A DNA stretch of 64,000 nt from Agelas oroides (GCA_949130485.1 OX422184.1:10237996-10301995); one strand, 5' to 3'. Numbered from the stretch's first letter, positions 11,720 through 21,960 are shown. A program made the numbers and translations. The notes: a model not told the origin generated them from the sequence alone.

Positions 11720-11850
11720 CACTCCTTTTGCTCAAGCTCTTTCTACACCTGTTTGTGCAAGAAAGCAGACAAATGCCCCACCCGGCGCTGACCAGGGCTT
11801 TTATACCAGCTGCAACAGCCGCCATGCATTGTCACCCAGAGGGAGTAGGT
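11720..11850 (-). mobile_element. Fragment of the TTAA-flanked MITE family, inverted
   Basis: Reverse complement of the part of the 51096/52624 MITE that contains the CTTGCACAAACGGG-like and TGACAGTGCATGG-like motifs. Both ends are missing. Confidence 0.65.
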
Positions 11851-12076
11851 CTAAACAGGGTTCAATTTTTAAACACTTGAGTTTGGAATATAATTTAGAT
11901 TACGGATATCGTAGAAAACAGATCACTACATCTGAATGTGGTTTCGGGAGTGCGTCCAGAGGATGTTTTGTGTCCTTGGGTCGAGCAGTTCCACCGAGTA
12001 AATTGGTAGCATGCTTTGCAACTGGACAGGGTATGTTTGGATTTATCCTCATCCGAGAGCATGTTCCACTGTATTA

Positions 12077-12158
12077 TATAACCTGTTACCTAGGCAACAT
12101 CACTGTAGAAGAGAGATGTGAGCAACATTCTTAGATATTGCCTGGGTAACAGGTTATG
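12077..12158. repeat. Imperfect inverted repeat
   Basis: ATAACCTGTTACCTAGGCAA at 12077 pairs with TTGCCTGGGTAACAGGTTAT ending at 12158, leaving a loop of about 40 bp. Confidence 0.7.
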
Positions 12159-12299
12159 TAAGTCTTTATGCTTAGAACAGTGAATGTTATCTCTCTTTCT
12201 ACTAGTTGTCAATGATTTTCTGTTGGAATGTTTAACACGCGAATAAAAACATACACGGCGGTGATTAAATAAGAGTGCGCGCACATCCACACCTCCCGA

Positions 12300-12624
12300 G
12301 TTAAATTAAAATGTGAATGAACTTCACCCCTTACCTTAGCATAACAGTGAGATAGTCGCCGCAGTACAGACCCGAATAATCTTCGGTAAAGGAGCGCCTA
12401 CCAGCGAAGAACAAGCCTCCCAGACGTTCCACCAAGACGACACGATAGCGAGCCAGAATCCCGTACGTTAAACGTTCGCCCATCCCCCTAGTTATTATAA
12501 GCTAATATGATAACTGCACCCATTGAGCCCCACCCCCAATTTGTTTAGTAATTTGAATATTTATAGCACTGTGAATGCCCATAGCACTATGTGCCAACCA
12601 AAAGCTGGGCTCCTCAAAGCAAAC
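12300..12624 (-). repeat. Repeat Y, 3' part, interrupted by the gypsy element
   Basis: Reverse complement of about 48888-49215. It was continuous with 17099-17476 before the gypsy insertion. In the uninterrupted copy the target GTTTG occurs once at 48888-48892, whereas here CAAAC is duplicated on both sides of the insertion. Confidence 0.85.
12620..12624 (+). repeat. Target-site duplication (left), CAAAC
   Basis: Five bases directly before the 5' LTR, identical to 17099-17103 directly after the 3' LTR. Five-base duplications are usual for Ty3/gypsy integrases. Confidence 0.95.
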
Positions 12625-12828
12625 TGTGATATATGTTAATTTCCTGTACACGTGGGCTCCCGCCCCCGCCTCAGTTTGTGTATTTAAATGTTCTGTCACC
12701 AGCATTCTGGCAGTCAGTCAGTTTGTATGCGTATTACTCTGGATCCATTATCTGTGCACTTTCAATAAAGTTTTAGTCTTTCTATAGTGACAGTGCGAAC
12801 CTAGCAGCCTGCGTGGTACGACACCACA
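12625..12828 (+). repeat. 5' LTR (204 bp)
   Basis: Begins TGTGATATATG, ends GACACCACA (TG...CA). It contains a TATA-like TATTTAAATG at 12681 and a polyadenylation signal AATAAA at 12764-12769, placed as expected for U3-R. Identical to 16895-17098. Confidence 0.96.
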
Positions 12829-12850
12829 TCTGGCGACGAGGGTGGGATCT
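12829..12850 (+). promoter_or_regulatory. Probable tRNA primer-binding site
   Basis: Two bases after the LTR the sequence TGGCGACGAGGGTGGGAT begins with TGG, complementary to the CCA 3' end of a tRNA. I cannot name the tRNA from the window. Confidence 0.7.
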
Positions 12851-12870
12851 CCGTTGAATATCCCGTTATC

Positions 12871-15489
12871 ATGGCTGCTAACCGGACCGTTGGTCAAATG
12901 CAGGAGTTCAATCCTGATATTGAAACTGTCACGGCATACCTCGAGCGGTTTCAGATGTTCGTTGCCGCCAACGGTATCGAGGACGCCAAGTTAGTCCCTA
13001 CACTTCTGACTGTCGTAGGCTCGAAGCACTACTCCCTCATTCGCGGGCTTGTTTCCCCAGTGTTGCCGAAGGACAAGTCCTACGAGGACCTGGTAACTCT
13101 TCTGAAAAAGCACTATGATCCAGAACCTATCGTCATCGCCGAGCGTTTCCATTTTTACGAGCGAAGCCAGAAACCCGGGGAGTCGATCGCAGACTATCTG
13201 GCAAGCCTCAGACGACTGGCTAGCCGATGCCAGTTCGGCGCCTTCCTCGCAGAGGCGCTGAGAGATCGGTTGGTGTGCGGACTATTGAGCGAGAACATTC
13301 AGAAAGCCCTGCTATCGAAGGCTGACCTTACCTTGGAGAAGGCCCTGGAGATATCCCAAGGCATGGAAGCCGCGGCGCAGAAGTCGAAAGAACTGAAGGG
13401 AAACCATCGCTCCAACGCCGTGCTGGCAGTTGATACACCTGGCAGGATGTGTGACAGGTGCGGCCGTGGGAATCACGATAAGCGTGACTGCAAATTCAAA
13501 GGTGCTACATGCCACAATTGTGGAAAGGTGGGCCACATTGCACCTGTGTGTAGATCAAAGCCTTCGCGGAGACCGCCCAGGAGCACTACAAGGAAAACAA
13601 AGTGGCTAGCTACATTAGAATCTGGCCACTCCCTAGCCCAACCAGATCCCGTTCCACTGTTTGTTATCAAGGACAGATCTTCCTCGCCCTATGTAGTGGA
13701 ACTAAGGGTGAATGGACAGCCTCTTACTATGGAAGTGGACACCGGCGCAGCTGTATCCTTGGCCCCGGAGTCAGCGGTGACCTCATTACTCCCTTCTGCC
13801 ATTATACAGCCGTCTAACGTAGTTCTGAAGACCTACACAGGGGAACAGATTCCGGTGAAGGGGTCTATGAAGGTGGATGTCAGTTATGGTGAGCAATACC
13901 ATCGGAATTTGAAGCTTCTTGTTGTCCAAGGCTCAGGTCCTAGCCTGATGGGCCGTGATTGGCTGAGAGTCGTGACTTTGGACTGGAGGAAAGTCGGGAA
14001 GGTGTCCACATCTGCTAGCCTCGAGAATCGAGTTGTTGAACTCCAAGAACAGTTCCAGGAAGTCTTCTCGGGGACATTGGGCACTATCACCCCTTTCAAG
14101 GCCACACTCAGTGTTATGGCAGACGCCACACCCAAGTTCTTCAAGCCACGTTCGGTCCCCTTCGCCTTACGAGCGCGTGTTGAGAACAAGCTGGATCGGT
14201 TGGAACAAGCCGGAGTTTTGGAGAAGACACACTACAGTGAGTGGGCCGCCCCTGTCGTGGCTGTACCCAAGCGAGATGGCCGAATTCGTCTGTGCGGGGA
14301 CTACAAGGTCACGGTGAATCCTGTCTTGGACATAGACCAATACCCCTTGCCCAAGCCCGAGGACATTTTCGCAACCCTGGCTGGAGGCAAACGCTTCACT
14401 ACCCTGGACTTGACTCATGCATATAACCAGCTGTTGTTGGACGAAGACTCCCGCAAATACGTTACCGTCAATACCCACAAGGGTCTTTACCAATATACAC
14501 GACTTCCGTTCGGGATTGCCTCAGCTCCTGCAGTGTTTCAACGGACCATGGATACAATACTCCAGGGAGCTGAGGGTGTAGCCTGCTATATTGATGATAT
14601 CATCATCACGGGAAGGACTGATGAAGAGCATGTGGAGCACCTCAAGGAGGTGCTGCGACGCCTGTTGCAACATGGTGTGCACGTGAACCAGACGAAATGT
14701 AGGTTTCTCCAACCCAGTGTGACCTTTCTTGGACACTGTATCGATGCAGAAGGAATTCACCCCACTGAGGACAAGTTAAAGGCTATCACTCAAGCGCCCA
14801 TGCCAAAGAATGTGCAGGAGCTACTCTCGTTCCTGGGGCTCATCAATTACTACGGGAAGTTCATTCCCAATGCTGCCACCATCTTAGCTCCATTGAATGA
14901 CCTCCTTCGCAAGGATGCTGACTGGAAATGGTCGTCAAAGTGCCAGGAGAGTTTTGACCTGGCCAAGAAGACTCTGGTGTCTTCAGAAGTCCTTGTGCAC
15001 TACAACCCTGATCTGCCTATCCGTTTGGCAGGAGATGCCTCAGCATATGGTGTCGGAGCTGTGATCGCGCACGTGCTCTCTGATGGGTCCGAGCATCCCA
15101 TAGCTTTTGCCTCACGAACCCTCACCAGCAGTGAGAGGAATTACGCACAAGTGGAAAAAGAGGCCTTGTCACTGATTTTTGGAGTGAAACGGTTCCACTC
15201 CTACCTGTATGGCAGACACTTCACTGTTGTCACCGACCACAAGCCACTTACCGCCATCTTGGGTCCCAAGAAAGGGATACCCCCTCTGGCTGCTGCGAGA
15301 TTGCAGAGATGGGCATGGATCCTCTCAGCTTACCAATACGAGATTGAGTTTCATCCAACTGGCGACCATGGGAATGCAGATGGACTTTCACGTCTTCCCC
15401 TGACTGGAATTCCCCCAGAAGATGTTAATTCAGACCCCAAGATTTTCAACATCTCGCAGATGGAAGCTTTGCCGGTGTCTGTACGTTAA
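12871..15489 (+). CDS. Gag-Pol part 1: Gag, protease, RT, RNase H (872 aa)
   Basis: The start ATG at 12871 is the first after the primer-binding site. Gag occupies about residues 1-240 and carries two CCHC knuckles: CDRCGRGNHDKRDC near residue 194, then CHNCGKVGHIAPVC. An aspartic protease follows with DTGA near residue 290. RT has LDLTHAYNQL, LPFGIASAP and the catalytic YIDD near residue 572. RNase H has DASAYGVGAV near 719, the KEALSLIFGVKRF segment and TDHKPL. The frame ends at TAA (15487) just where the RNase H-integrase linker is expected. Gag and Pol are in one frame with no shift. Its product would make reverse transcriptase and RNase H for cDNA synthesis in cytoplasmic particles. Confidence 0.95.
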   Translation: MAANRTVGQMQEFNPDIETVTAYLERFQMFVAANGIEDAKLVPTLLTVVGSKHYSLIRGLVSPVLPKDKSYEDLVTLLKKHYDPEPIVIAERFHFYERSQKPGESIADYLASLRRLASRCQFGAFLAEALRDRLVCGLLSENIQKALLSKADLTLEKALEISQGMEAAAQKSKELKGNHRSNAVLAVDTPGRMCDRCGRGNHDKRDCKFKGATCHNCGKVGHIAPVCRSKPSRRPPRSTTRKTKWLATLESGHSLAQPDPVPLFVIKDRSSSPYVVELRVNGQPLTMEVDTGAAVSLAPESAVTSLLPSAIIQPSNVVLKTYTGEQIPVKGSMKVDVSYGEQYHRNLKLLVVQGSGPSLMGRDWLRVVTLDWRKVGKVSTSASLENRVVELQEQFQEVFSGTLGTITPFKATLSVMADATPKFFKPRSVPFALRARVENKLDRLEQAGVLEKTHYSEWAAPVVAVPKRDGRIRLCGDYKVTVNPVLDIDQYPLPKPEDIFATLAGGKRFTTLDLTHAYNQLLLDEDSRKYVTVNTHKGLYQYTRLPFGIASAPAVFQRTMDTILQGAEGVACYIDDIIITGRTDEEHVEHLKEVLRRLLQHGVHVNQTKCRFLQPSVTFLGHCIDAEGIHPTEDKLKAITQAPMPKNVQELLSFLGLINYYGKFIPNAATILAPLNDLLRKDADWKWSSKCQESFDLAKKTLVSSEVLVHYNPDLPIRLAGDASAYGVGAVIAHVLSDGSEHPIAFASRTLTSSERNYAQVEKEALSLIFGVKRFHSYLYGRHFTVVTDHKPLTAILGPKKGIPPLAAARLQRWAWILSAYQYEIEFHPTGDHGNADGLSRLPLTGIPPEDVNSDPKIFNISQMEALPVSVR

Positions 15490-16794
15490 TTGCGAGCCAC
15501 TACAGCATCCGACCGGATTCTCAGTAAGGTGTTTCGATACACCAAGCGAGGTTGGCCTCACCGGGTTCCGCAATGTTTTCGTCCATTCTTTGACCGACGC
15601 AATGAGCTAACGGTGGAGGAGGGGTGTATCCTTTGGGGATACAGAGTTGTCATACCCCAGAAACTGAGAGAGAAACTTCTCCGTGAGCTACACAAGGATC
15701 ACCCTGGGGTGACCAGAATGAAGTCAGTGGCTCGGAGTTATATGTGGTGGCCGGGTCTCGATAAGGAGTTGGAACAGCTGGCAAAAACGTGCCTGTCCTG
15801 TCAAGCTGTCAAACAAGCTCCATCTGTGGTTCCACTGCAACCGTGGATATGGCCTGCTCGGCCGTGGCAACGTGTCCACTTGGATTTCGCGGGTCCATTT
15901 CAAGGTACCATGTTTTTGGTTGGAATTGATGCCTATTCAAAGTGGCCAGAAGTCAGATTGATGTCGACCACCACAGTTTCGAAGACATGTGATGTTTTGC
16001 GAGAGTGGTTTGCTTCTCATGGGATTCCGGAACAGCTTGTGACGGACAATGGGCCCCAGTTCACTGCCGAGGAGTTCGAGATTTTCACCAAACAAAATGG
16101 AATCAAGCACGTGAAGAGTGCACCCTATCACCCTGCTTCAAATGGGTTGGCTGAGAGATTCATCCAGTCCCTCAAACAGAGTCTAAAGGCATCCCTTCAT
16201 GACGGCCGCTCTCTGTGTCAGCGACTTTCCTCGTACTTACTCACTTATCGCACTACTGCACACTCCACCACAGGAGTGCCCCCTTGCCAACTTTTTACTC
16301 AGAGAGATCTCAGAACACGTTTTAGTCTGTTGCTACCTGACCCCGAGAAAACAGTGATGAATAGACAATCACTTCAAAAGTTCTCTCATGATCGACGTTC
16401 TCGACCAAGAGAGTGGAGACTCGGAGACCGAGTTCTGGCTCGTAATTTTAGAGCAGGACCTGATTGGTTGCCAGGCACCATCGTCGAAGTGCTGGGACCT
16501 GTAACCTACCTGGTGGAGGTGAACGGAGGACGTCGATGGAAGAGACATGCAGACCAGCTAAAAGACTGGTTGGCACCTGCACCCCAGGTTGATTCGAATG
16601 CCTCCAGTGGATCTGACTCTGAGCCGTTTCCGGAAGTTCCTGTTACTGCTCCTGAGCCTGCAGATCGTTCAATAGAAGTTGAACCCATAGAGGAGACCGG
16701 AACTCCTGGATCTGGACTGTCACCGCCCACTGCGGAGAGTGGGGAGAGAAGGTATCCAGCACGCATCAGGCAACCGCCTGATCGATATCAGTAA
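15490..16794 (+). CDS. Gag-Pol part 2: integrase (about 434 aa)
   Basis: In the same frame as the upstream ORF and directly after its stop. The first codon, TTG, is not a convincing natural start, so translation probably needs read-through, or this copy is broken. It has an HHCC zinc region (HKDHPGVTRMK ... CLSCQ) and the DDE core: first Asp in LDFAGPF, second in VTDNGPQF, Glu in NGLAERFIQS. A GPY/F-type segment follows (LGPVTYLVEVNGGRRWKRH), then an acidic Pro/Ser-rich tail. It ends at TAA 16792, about 90 bp before the polypurine tract. Normal role: inserting the cDNA into the host chromosome. Confidence 0.93.
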   Translation: MRATTASDRILSKVFRYTKRGWPHRVPQCFRPFFDRRNELTVEEGCILWGYRVVIPQKLREKLLRELHKDHPGVTRMKSVARSYMWWPGLDKELEQLAKTCLSCQAVKQAPSVVPLQPWIWPARPWQRVHLDFAGPFQGTMFLVGIDAYSKWPEVRLMSTTTVSKTCDVLREWFASHGIPEQLVTDNGPQFTAEEFEIFTKQNGIKHVKSAPYHPASNGLAERFIQSLKQSLKASLHDGRSLCQRLSSYLLTYRTTAHSTTGVPPCQLFTQRDLRTRFSLLLPDPEKTVMNRQSLQKFSHDRRSRPREWRLGDRVLARNFRAGPDWLPGTIVEVLGPVTYLVEVNGGRRWKRHADQLKDWLAPAPQVDSNASSGSDSEPFPEVPVTAPEPADRSIEVEPIEETGTPGSGLSPPTAESGERRYPARIRQPPDRYQ

Positions 16795-16882
16795 TTGTCA
16801 GACTTTGAACTGAACGTTGGTGTCAGTGTGTATGCATGTCTGTCTTTACTCTTATTTCATTTTTGTAGGAACTCTCTCATTA

Positions 16883-16894
16883 AGGAGGGAGGGA
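16883..16894 (+). promoter_or_regulatory. Polypurine tract
   Basis: AGGAGGGAGGGA lies directly before the 3' LTR, where plus-strand DNA synthesis is primed. Confidence 0.85.
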
Positions 16895-17098
16895 TGTGAT
16901 ATATGTTAATTTCCTGTACACGTGGGCTCCCGCCCCCGCCTCAGTTTGTGTATTTAAATGTTCTGTCACCAGCATTCTGGCAGTCAGTCAGTTTGTATGC
17001 GTATTACTCTGGATCCATTATCTGTGCACTTTCAATAAAGTTTTAGTCTTTCTATAGTGACAGTGCGAACCTAGCAGCCTGCGTGGTACGACACCACA
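16895..17098 (+). repeat. 3' LTR (204 bp)
   Basis: Identical to 12625-12828 over the whole length by eye. AATAAA at 17034-17039 would terminate the element's transcript. Confidence 0.96.
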
Positions 17099-17103
17099 CA
17101 AAC
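17099..17103 (+). repeat. Target-site duplication (right), CAAAC
   Basis: Matches 12620-12624 exactly. Confidence 0.95.
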
Positions 17104-17476
17104 CTTAGGCAGGGAGTGGTCCTGTAGTAGGCCACGGGTCGGGAGTTCAAAGGGACGGAAACCCGTGGTCATGCGAGGACCAGAAAGGGTACTCCCCTGA
17201 AGACCAGTATTTAAATTTTTTTTTGAGCATATCTCCCAAAAACAGTAACTAACCGCCCCATCCATTTGAGCCATAAATTCCCCACCCATTTAAGTCATAA
17301 ATGCCCCACCCATTTAAGCCATAAATGCCCCACCCATTTAAGCCATAAAATCCCCCATCCATTTAAGCCATAAATGCCCCATCCCCATCTCCCTTTATGT
17401 TTTAACTTCACACTTTATGTATGTGTGAAATTTTGAACATCGATGTGCCAGCAGTGTTGGTGCTCCCCCACTCGAC
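17104..17476 (-). repeat. Repeat Y, 5' part
   Basis: Reverse complement of about 48621-48887. Its outer end at 17461-17476 is the complement of GTCGAGTGGGGGAGCA. It contains a run of 24-25 bp units of the type CCCACCCATTTAAGCCATAA (about 17255-17395, four to five copies), which also occurs in the copies at 40.5 and 48.7 kb. Non-coding. Confidence 0.85.
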
Positions 17477-17522
17477 ACAAAACTTCTGAACATGCAGGTA
17501 CAGACAAAGTCTGTCGGCCTTG

Positions 17523-18108
17523 CCAAATGGGGAACCCGCAGCATCCTTCAATGGATCCACCCGAAGACGCACGTGTTCTAACAACCATAATACCTCAGGC
17601 ATGCCTTAGACCTAAACAGCATGACAGTGAGCACCAGGCTAGACTTCTCACTGTGCATGAAGGAATATCTCTCCAATAATAATTCCGTGTCCCAGCCCCA
17701 TTCCCATTTTCCAAAGTTAACCATAGGATACCCCCTTGGTGAAGAGATAATTGAGCCGGAGGCTGAGGTGGTGGATAGTGAGAGTATCCGCTCAGGCAAT
17801 GTGCTTGTACAGTCAACCCACCCAGGCCCGCAACCCCGTCCGCAGGGGATCTCCACCTAGCTACCACAGTGTATTTAATTGCGAGGGGAAGGACAGCTGT
17901 AGTCAAAAAGACCCCGTCTTTATCCATCTCCACATAGATACATGTGTATAAAGTATAAAGCCCTTATCCTAAACACAGCCCCTGACCCAGCCCGTAGAGA
18001 AACCTACAGCATGCACACAGAGAGGTTTTAGTATCTGAGCTTACTGTTGTAACTAGGTCACAAGCAAGCCTTCCACAGCTTAGTCGAATACATCTTTACA
18101 ACCCCCAG
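17523..18108 (-). repeat. Repeat X, full copy
   Basis: Reverse complement of about 49640-50233. A 46 bp spacer (17477-17522) separates its end from the start of repeat Y. At 48.6-50.2 kb the order is Y then X, so the two loci are permuted relative to each other, as if tandem copies had been cut differently. Open frames inside follow repeat translation and have no motif. Confidence 0.8.
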
Positions 18109-18312
18109 CCCCATTCCCATTTCCAAAGTCAACCATAGGATACCCCCTTGGTGAAGAGATAATTGAGCCGGAGGCTGAGGTGGTGGATAGTGAGAGTATC
18201 CGCTCAGGCAATGTGCTTGTACAGTCAACCCACCCAGGCCCACAACCCCGTCCACAGGGGATCTCCACTTAGCTACCACAGTGTATCTAACTGCGAGAGG
18301 AAGGACAGCTGT
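18104..18312 (-). repeat. Second, partial copy of repeat X
   Basis: Closely matches 17690-17897 in the same orientation (CCATAGGATACCCCCTTGGT, GAGCCGGAGGCTGAGG). It makes a local tandem duplication of the inner half of X. Confidence 0.85.
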
Positions 18313-18565
18313 TATCTAATGACGTCATTCTTTTCTCTTACCAAGATTCTCCTCCAGTGTAATTATAGTTAATTACCCTTAAAATAGAACTTGTGCATTG
18401 ACGCAAGAATGCACAAATGTATCGACAGTGTACAAGACTTAAAAAAAAAAACATCAAAAATGTAAAAAAATGTAGGGATGGCATCACTGTCACTTTCAAC
18501 AGATCGGGATCCACCGCTTGCCATGATTTGTTCTGGTCTCAGAACGGGATTTACCGCATGTTCTG

Positions 18566-18784
18566 TAGCCTCGTTGCCAGGCTCCTCCACTCTGGAACGT
18601 GAAAGTGAAGTTGTGCATGCGTATGCCAAAAAGTATGCAAACAAGGCAAGTAGTACATGTTGGCAGTAAAGCTACTTGGTAAGTGGCCTGAGAACAAGGC
18701 TACAGCAGTAAAGTTGGTGAACTTGTAGCCTCGTTCCCAGGCCATGTGGGAGGCACTAGGAAATTGCCTGAGAACGATGCTACA
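18566..18784. mobile_element. Two decayed TAGCCTCGTT-type elements
   Basis: At 18566-18600 only one end remains (TAGCCTCGTTGCCAGG). At 18726-18782 a short hairpin version has both ends (TAGCCTCGTTCCCAGGCC and CCTGAGAACGATGCTA). No target duplication is recognisable. Confidence 0.65.
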
Positions 18785-19273
18785 GCCATGAACTGCCAGT
18801 AAAGGTTGGAGTGAACTTGTGGTACGTTTTAGGAAGACCCCCATGCACTGTCTAACTGCAGTGTGAAAAAGATGTAGGGATGGGGCTTTGGCAATATCTA
18901 TTCATACATTATCCCATACTTATGAGCAGAACAGGTTGGCTTAATCCGGTTGGCTGTTTTGTTTTTTAACCCATTTACAGTATGATAAACATTTTTGTAA
19001 CAACGCATACAAGTGTGTATAATAATGCAACGTAAATAATAAATGGTAATATCATAATATATATGTAAAGGTCCTTGTCCTTGTCCTTGCCTCTAAAACT
19101 ATTTAAAGTTCATAATAACTTTGCAGTGTTGGATCTGCATAAAAGACATTTTATGGTGACTTAGTTGTTACAGTGTTTTGTAAATGTTTCAATGATGGAA
19201 CTTACGTTTGTGCTACACCCGCGAGCACCTCTTGTGCATGCATGCCTACCAGCATGGGCGCGGGCTGGGACGG
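18785..19273. other. AT-rich, no gene recognised
   Basis: Low-complexity AT-rich sequence. No coding or RNA feature can be supported. Confidence 0.4.
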
Positions 19274-19385
19274 GTGGACCGTGCAGGGGGCTGGGTGGAC
19301 CGTGCAGGCGGCCGGGTGGACCGTGCAGGCTGCCAGGTGGACTGTGCAGGGGGGTGGGAACTTCAGGAGGGGCGGGGACTTCAGG
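19274..19385 (+). repeat. GC-rich 21 bp tandem repeat
   Basis: Four copies of GTGGACCGTGCAGG followed by a variable GC-rich heptamer, then two copies of GGGACTTCAGGAGG-like sequence. This is an unusually G-rich island in AT-rich surroundings. Confidence 0.85.
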
Positions 19386-19439
19386 AGGAGCCGGATCTGT
19401 GACAGAAAATATGAAGGATAGTCTGAAAAGATATAGTCA

Positions 19440-20433
19440 AACATTAAAGTTACTGGATATATGAGCGGTATTCGTGACTACCGGTGTTTGCAGTCTGAGA
19501 AACCTTTTGTGGTATAAATACAAGTAGGGACCAGTCATTTTTTGTCACACATGAAGCGAAATATGAGGTACGTACCATTCACCAGCTGTTCGTGGACTTC
19601 CATGTCCACAAAGAAATCTAAACGGCAAGAATCAATCGTTGTAGAGTATTAAGTGTACGCGTACATATAAATGTTATGCAGCAATGTATAAATTTGCTTT
19701 GAAACATACCGCTGTCGAACGATTCGTCTAGGTGGCCTCCCTCAGCCATGAACACGCAAGCAGGATCCAGACTTAATCCATAAAATGAAATGTTGCAGCA
19801 GTAGCAAGATAAACCTAGACGGCAGGTGGACGCGTATGTCGGCGGTTGACATTCCCGCGTGCACAAAAGTCGGCCGGAGATGTCCGGATAATGTCCAAGT
19901 TTTCTGAACAGTTCCTAGCCTAGGTGCTTCCATACACTACCTCATTCCAGACCAGATTGAGAAGGACTTGTGCTGGTACAACTTCTGTAGTCCACAACTC
20001 AAATCACACATCAGAGGAATTATAGTGCAACAGGGAATTCATTTTTACAACAATTATCAGGCACATTCATACGACTATATATTTGCACTGTTCAGTCTCA
20101 AGTCTGTTTTTTAGGATCTCTTGACACAGCATCCTTGAAACTCTGAGTTTAGTGCAGTACTTTAAATCTAGGTTGGTCTAAGCAGTTGACATGCCTGAAG
20201 TCACTGCAGCCTTTGTGGTCTCTCATGGTTGTTTTAGCAGCCACTTTAAGTACTTGACAAGTTACCAGAACAGCTAATGACACTCTTTATCTTCACAGGC
20301 CCTCAACTCTGATGTATTTTGCTACAGAAACTTAGATCCCAGGTTACACGACGAGGACGTCGGAGTATGGCGTAACCCAAAAGCTGGATAATAAACTCAG
20401 CACTCATGGCTGATTTTGTTTGTTAACAGAGAA
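19440..20433. other. No gene recognised
   Basis: Only short open frames without motifs up to the end of the Helitron relic. Confidence 0.3.
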
Positions 20434-20720
20434 TCAAAACAAAGGATACAGACTGTAGCTTCTTTCTGTGATGCTGCAGGAAAAAAATTGCCTGAAATTT
20501 GAGGGTGAGAGTGTGACATGCGGTTGGCTATCTGACTTTGGTGGTTTTGCACAATTAGTGATGGTTTCAGGCTTGGAAATGATATGCTTTTTAGCTTTAG
20601 GCTGATCAGGCACAGTACTGCCACTAAGCTTACGCTTAGTGGCAGTACTAGGTGCTGGTGGCAATATGTACAGTGGAAGATCCTTCCTGTACAATCCCCT
20701 TAATCGGTTAATTTCTTTCA
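20434..20720 (-). pseudogene. Helitron C-terminal tail
   Basis: On the minus strand the frame gives NRLRGLYRKDLPLYILPP followed by a Lys/Pro-rich tail (KRKLSGSTVPDQPKAKK), the usual end of metazoan Helitron helicases just after the DPKSI motif. A perfect 16 bp hairpin at 20617-20650 (AGTACTGCCACTAAGC and its complement) lies inside this coding part, so it is not the Helitron's 3' terminal hairpin. Confidence 0.65.
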
Positions 20721-21336
20721 GATCACCATAATGGACTTAGGATCAAATGCAGTCAGGTACAGCCCCGAGAGCGATCTGACCCTGGAGAGTGCTACATAGG
20801 CCATTCCATCACTAAATATTTGGTCAGAGAAGTCATCCACTTCATCAGTACACACCAACTCGTGTACTTCAGAAGGGAGATAGCTTAGCATCTGCGTGTT
20901 AGAATCATTACAGGCTTTTCTTGTAGGAAATAGACACACTGGTGTGTGACCAGATTTCTGAAGCTCATCAAATTTGTCAGCTACAGACACGTCTACTACT
21001 CTCTGTTCCAGAGTATGTAGAGTTTCATCAGTTGGGCAGCCACGTCTTACAAAGATCTCTTCACTATCTGGATTATGCTTGGCAATTTCTTGCAACACCA
21101 TGTGGTTATGAGGCGCCTATTTCGTTTGTGAGGCATTGAAACATCTATCCACTTGACAGTGTCAGATTTTTCATTGAGGTAGTCACCGAGCAACAGATTG
21201 CTGTCCTCATACAGTCCACATTCTCGAAAGCGTAGACTTCTGATGCCAAAGCTCCAAAGACGGCCATAAATGCTCTTACTTTCGCTAACTTCTTCACAGA
21301 TCTCTTGCATGTTACTTCTTTCAGCTTTTGTAACAA
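20718..21336 (-). pseudogene. Helitron helicase, end and upstream linker
   Basis: Minus-strand blocks: YGRLWSFGIRSLRFRECG and KWIDVSMPHKRNRRL near 21310-21120, then FPTRKACNDSNTQMLSYLP, CTDEVDDF and DGMAYVALSRVRSLSGLYL near 20960-20740. The last matches the C-terminal motif of Pif1-type Helitron helicases. CTDEVD joins almost directly to the DGMAYVALSR block, so a large internal deletion has removed the DNA between. The two ORFs here are in different frames. No active enzyme can be made. Confidence 0.8.
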
Positions 21337-21483
21337 AACACTAACATAGTGGGCAAGAGCAAGTGATGAGACTCTGCCACAAACTGAATGTCCATGTTAG
21401 CTTTCCAGAGCATTAGCAAGAGCGGGTTGTAGTCGTTTACTCTGACCTCTGAATCTGAGCGTGGTAGCTCATATATCCGCCTG

Positions 21484-21960
21484 CTAGACTTGAGACTCTC
21501 GTACGGAATTCAGTTTTGGATTTTCACACACTTGAAATCCAAACCTGCACCCGGTAATAAACGCGTTGCCACTGCACTTCCATCTTCGTTTACAATACGC
21601 ACTACATTTGTGCATTTGGTACCTAGTAACCAGTCTATGTAAGTCAGGGTTGGAGTCGTCAGGAATCTGACACGAAATCCTCTCCTGAATCCATGCTAGC
21701 ACTTTGCCAGGCTCATCCGGATCCTCAGTACAAAGCCTCCCTATGTCATAGCTGGGAGGCACATTACATTGTTTACCCTTCTTAGATAGTTTGTGATATC
21801 TTGTGCCTCGTACTCATCACACGAAAACGTGAGAAAGAAGGGTAGGTGAACCCCACTCACGAATCATGCACCGCAGTTCACTTTGGCTTATGAACCAGTA
21901 CTGTTTGGTGCAGCGGACACACTGAAGGATTGTGCATAAATTTGCTTCAAGAGTGTCATC
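21484..21960 (-). pseudogene. Helitron Rep-region remnant
   Basis: Minus-strand reading gives VRCTKQYWFISQSELRCMIR, then EWGSPT, VPPSYDIGRLCTEDP, GKVLAWIQERISCQIPDDSN, LVTRYQMHKCSAYCKR and CRFGF. These flank the HUH replication-initiator domain in related Helitrons. CTEDP is followed at once by the GKVLAWIQ segment, so the part that would hold the HUH and YR catalytic motifs is deleted. Frameshifts separate the pieces. Confidence 0.75.

Larger units (their letters stand above)
12625..17098 (+). mobile_element. Young Ty3/gypsy LTR retrotransposon, 4474 bp
   Basis: Complete layout: 204 bp 5' LTR, primer-binding region, one Gag-Pro-RT-RNase H frame, integrase frame, polypurine tract, 204 bp 3' LTR, 5 bp target duplication. 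I find no difference between the two LTRs, so insertion is recent relative to the mutation rate. The only obvious lesion is the TAA at 15487-15489 between RNase H and integrase, in frame with both. The element sits in an older repeat with a paralogous empty site at 48.9 kb. Confidence 0.97.

Noticed and set aside
13312-14760. Minus-strand open frames inside the gypsy Gag-Pol gene
   Set aside because: Shadows of the long plus-strand coding sequence without motifs of their own.
20617-20650. Perfect 16 bp hairpin as the Helitron 3' terminal hairpin
   Set aside because: It lies inside the coding tail (the TKRKLSG segment), not next to a CTRR terminus.
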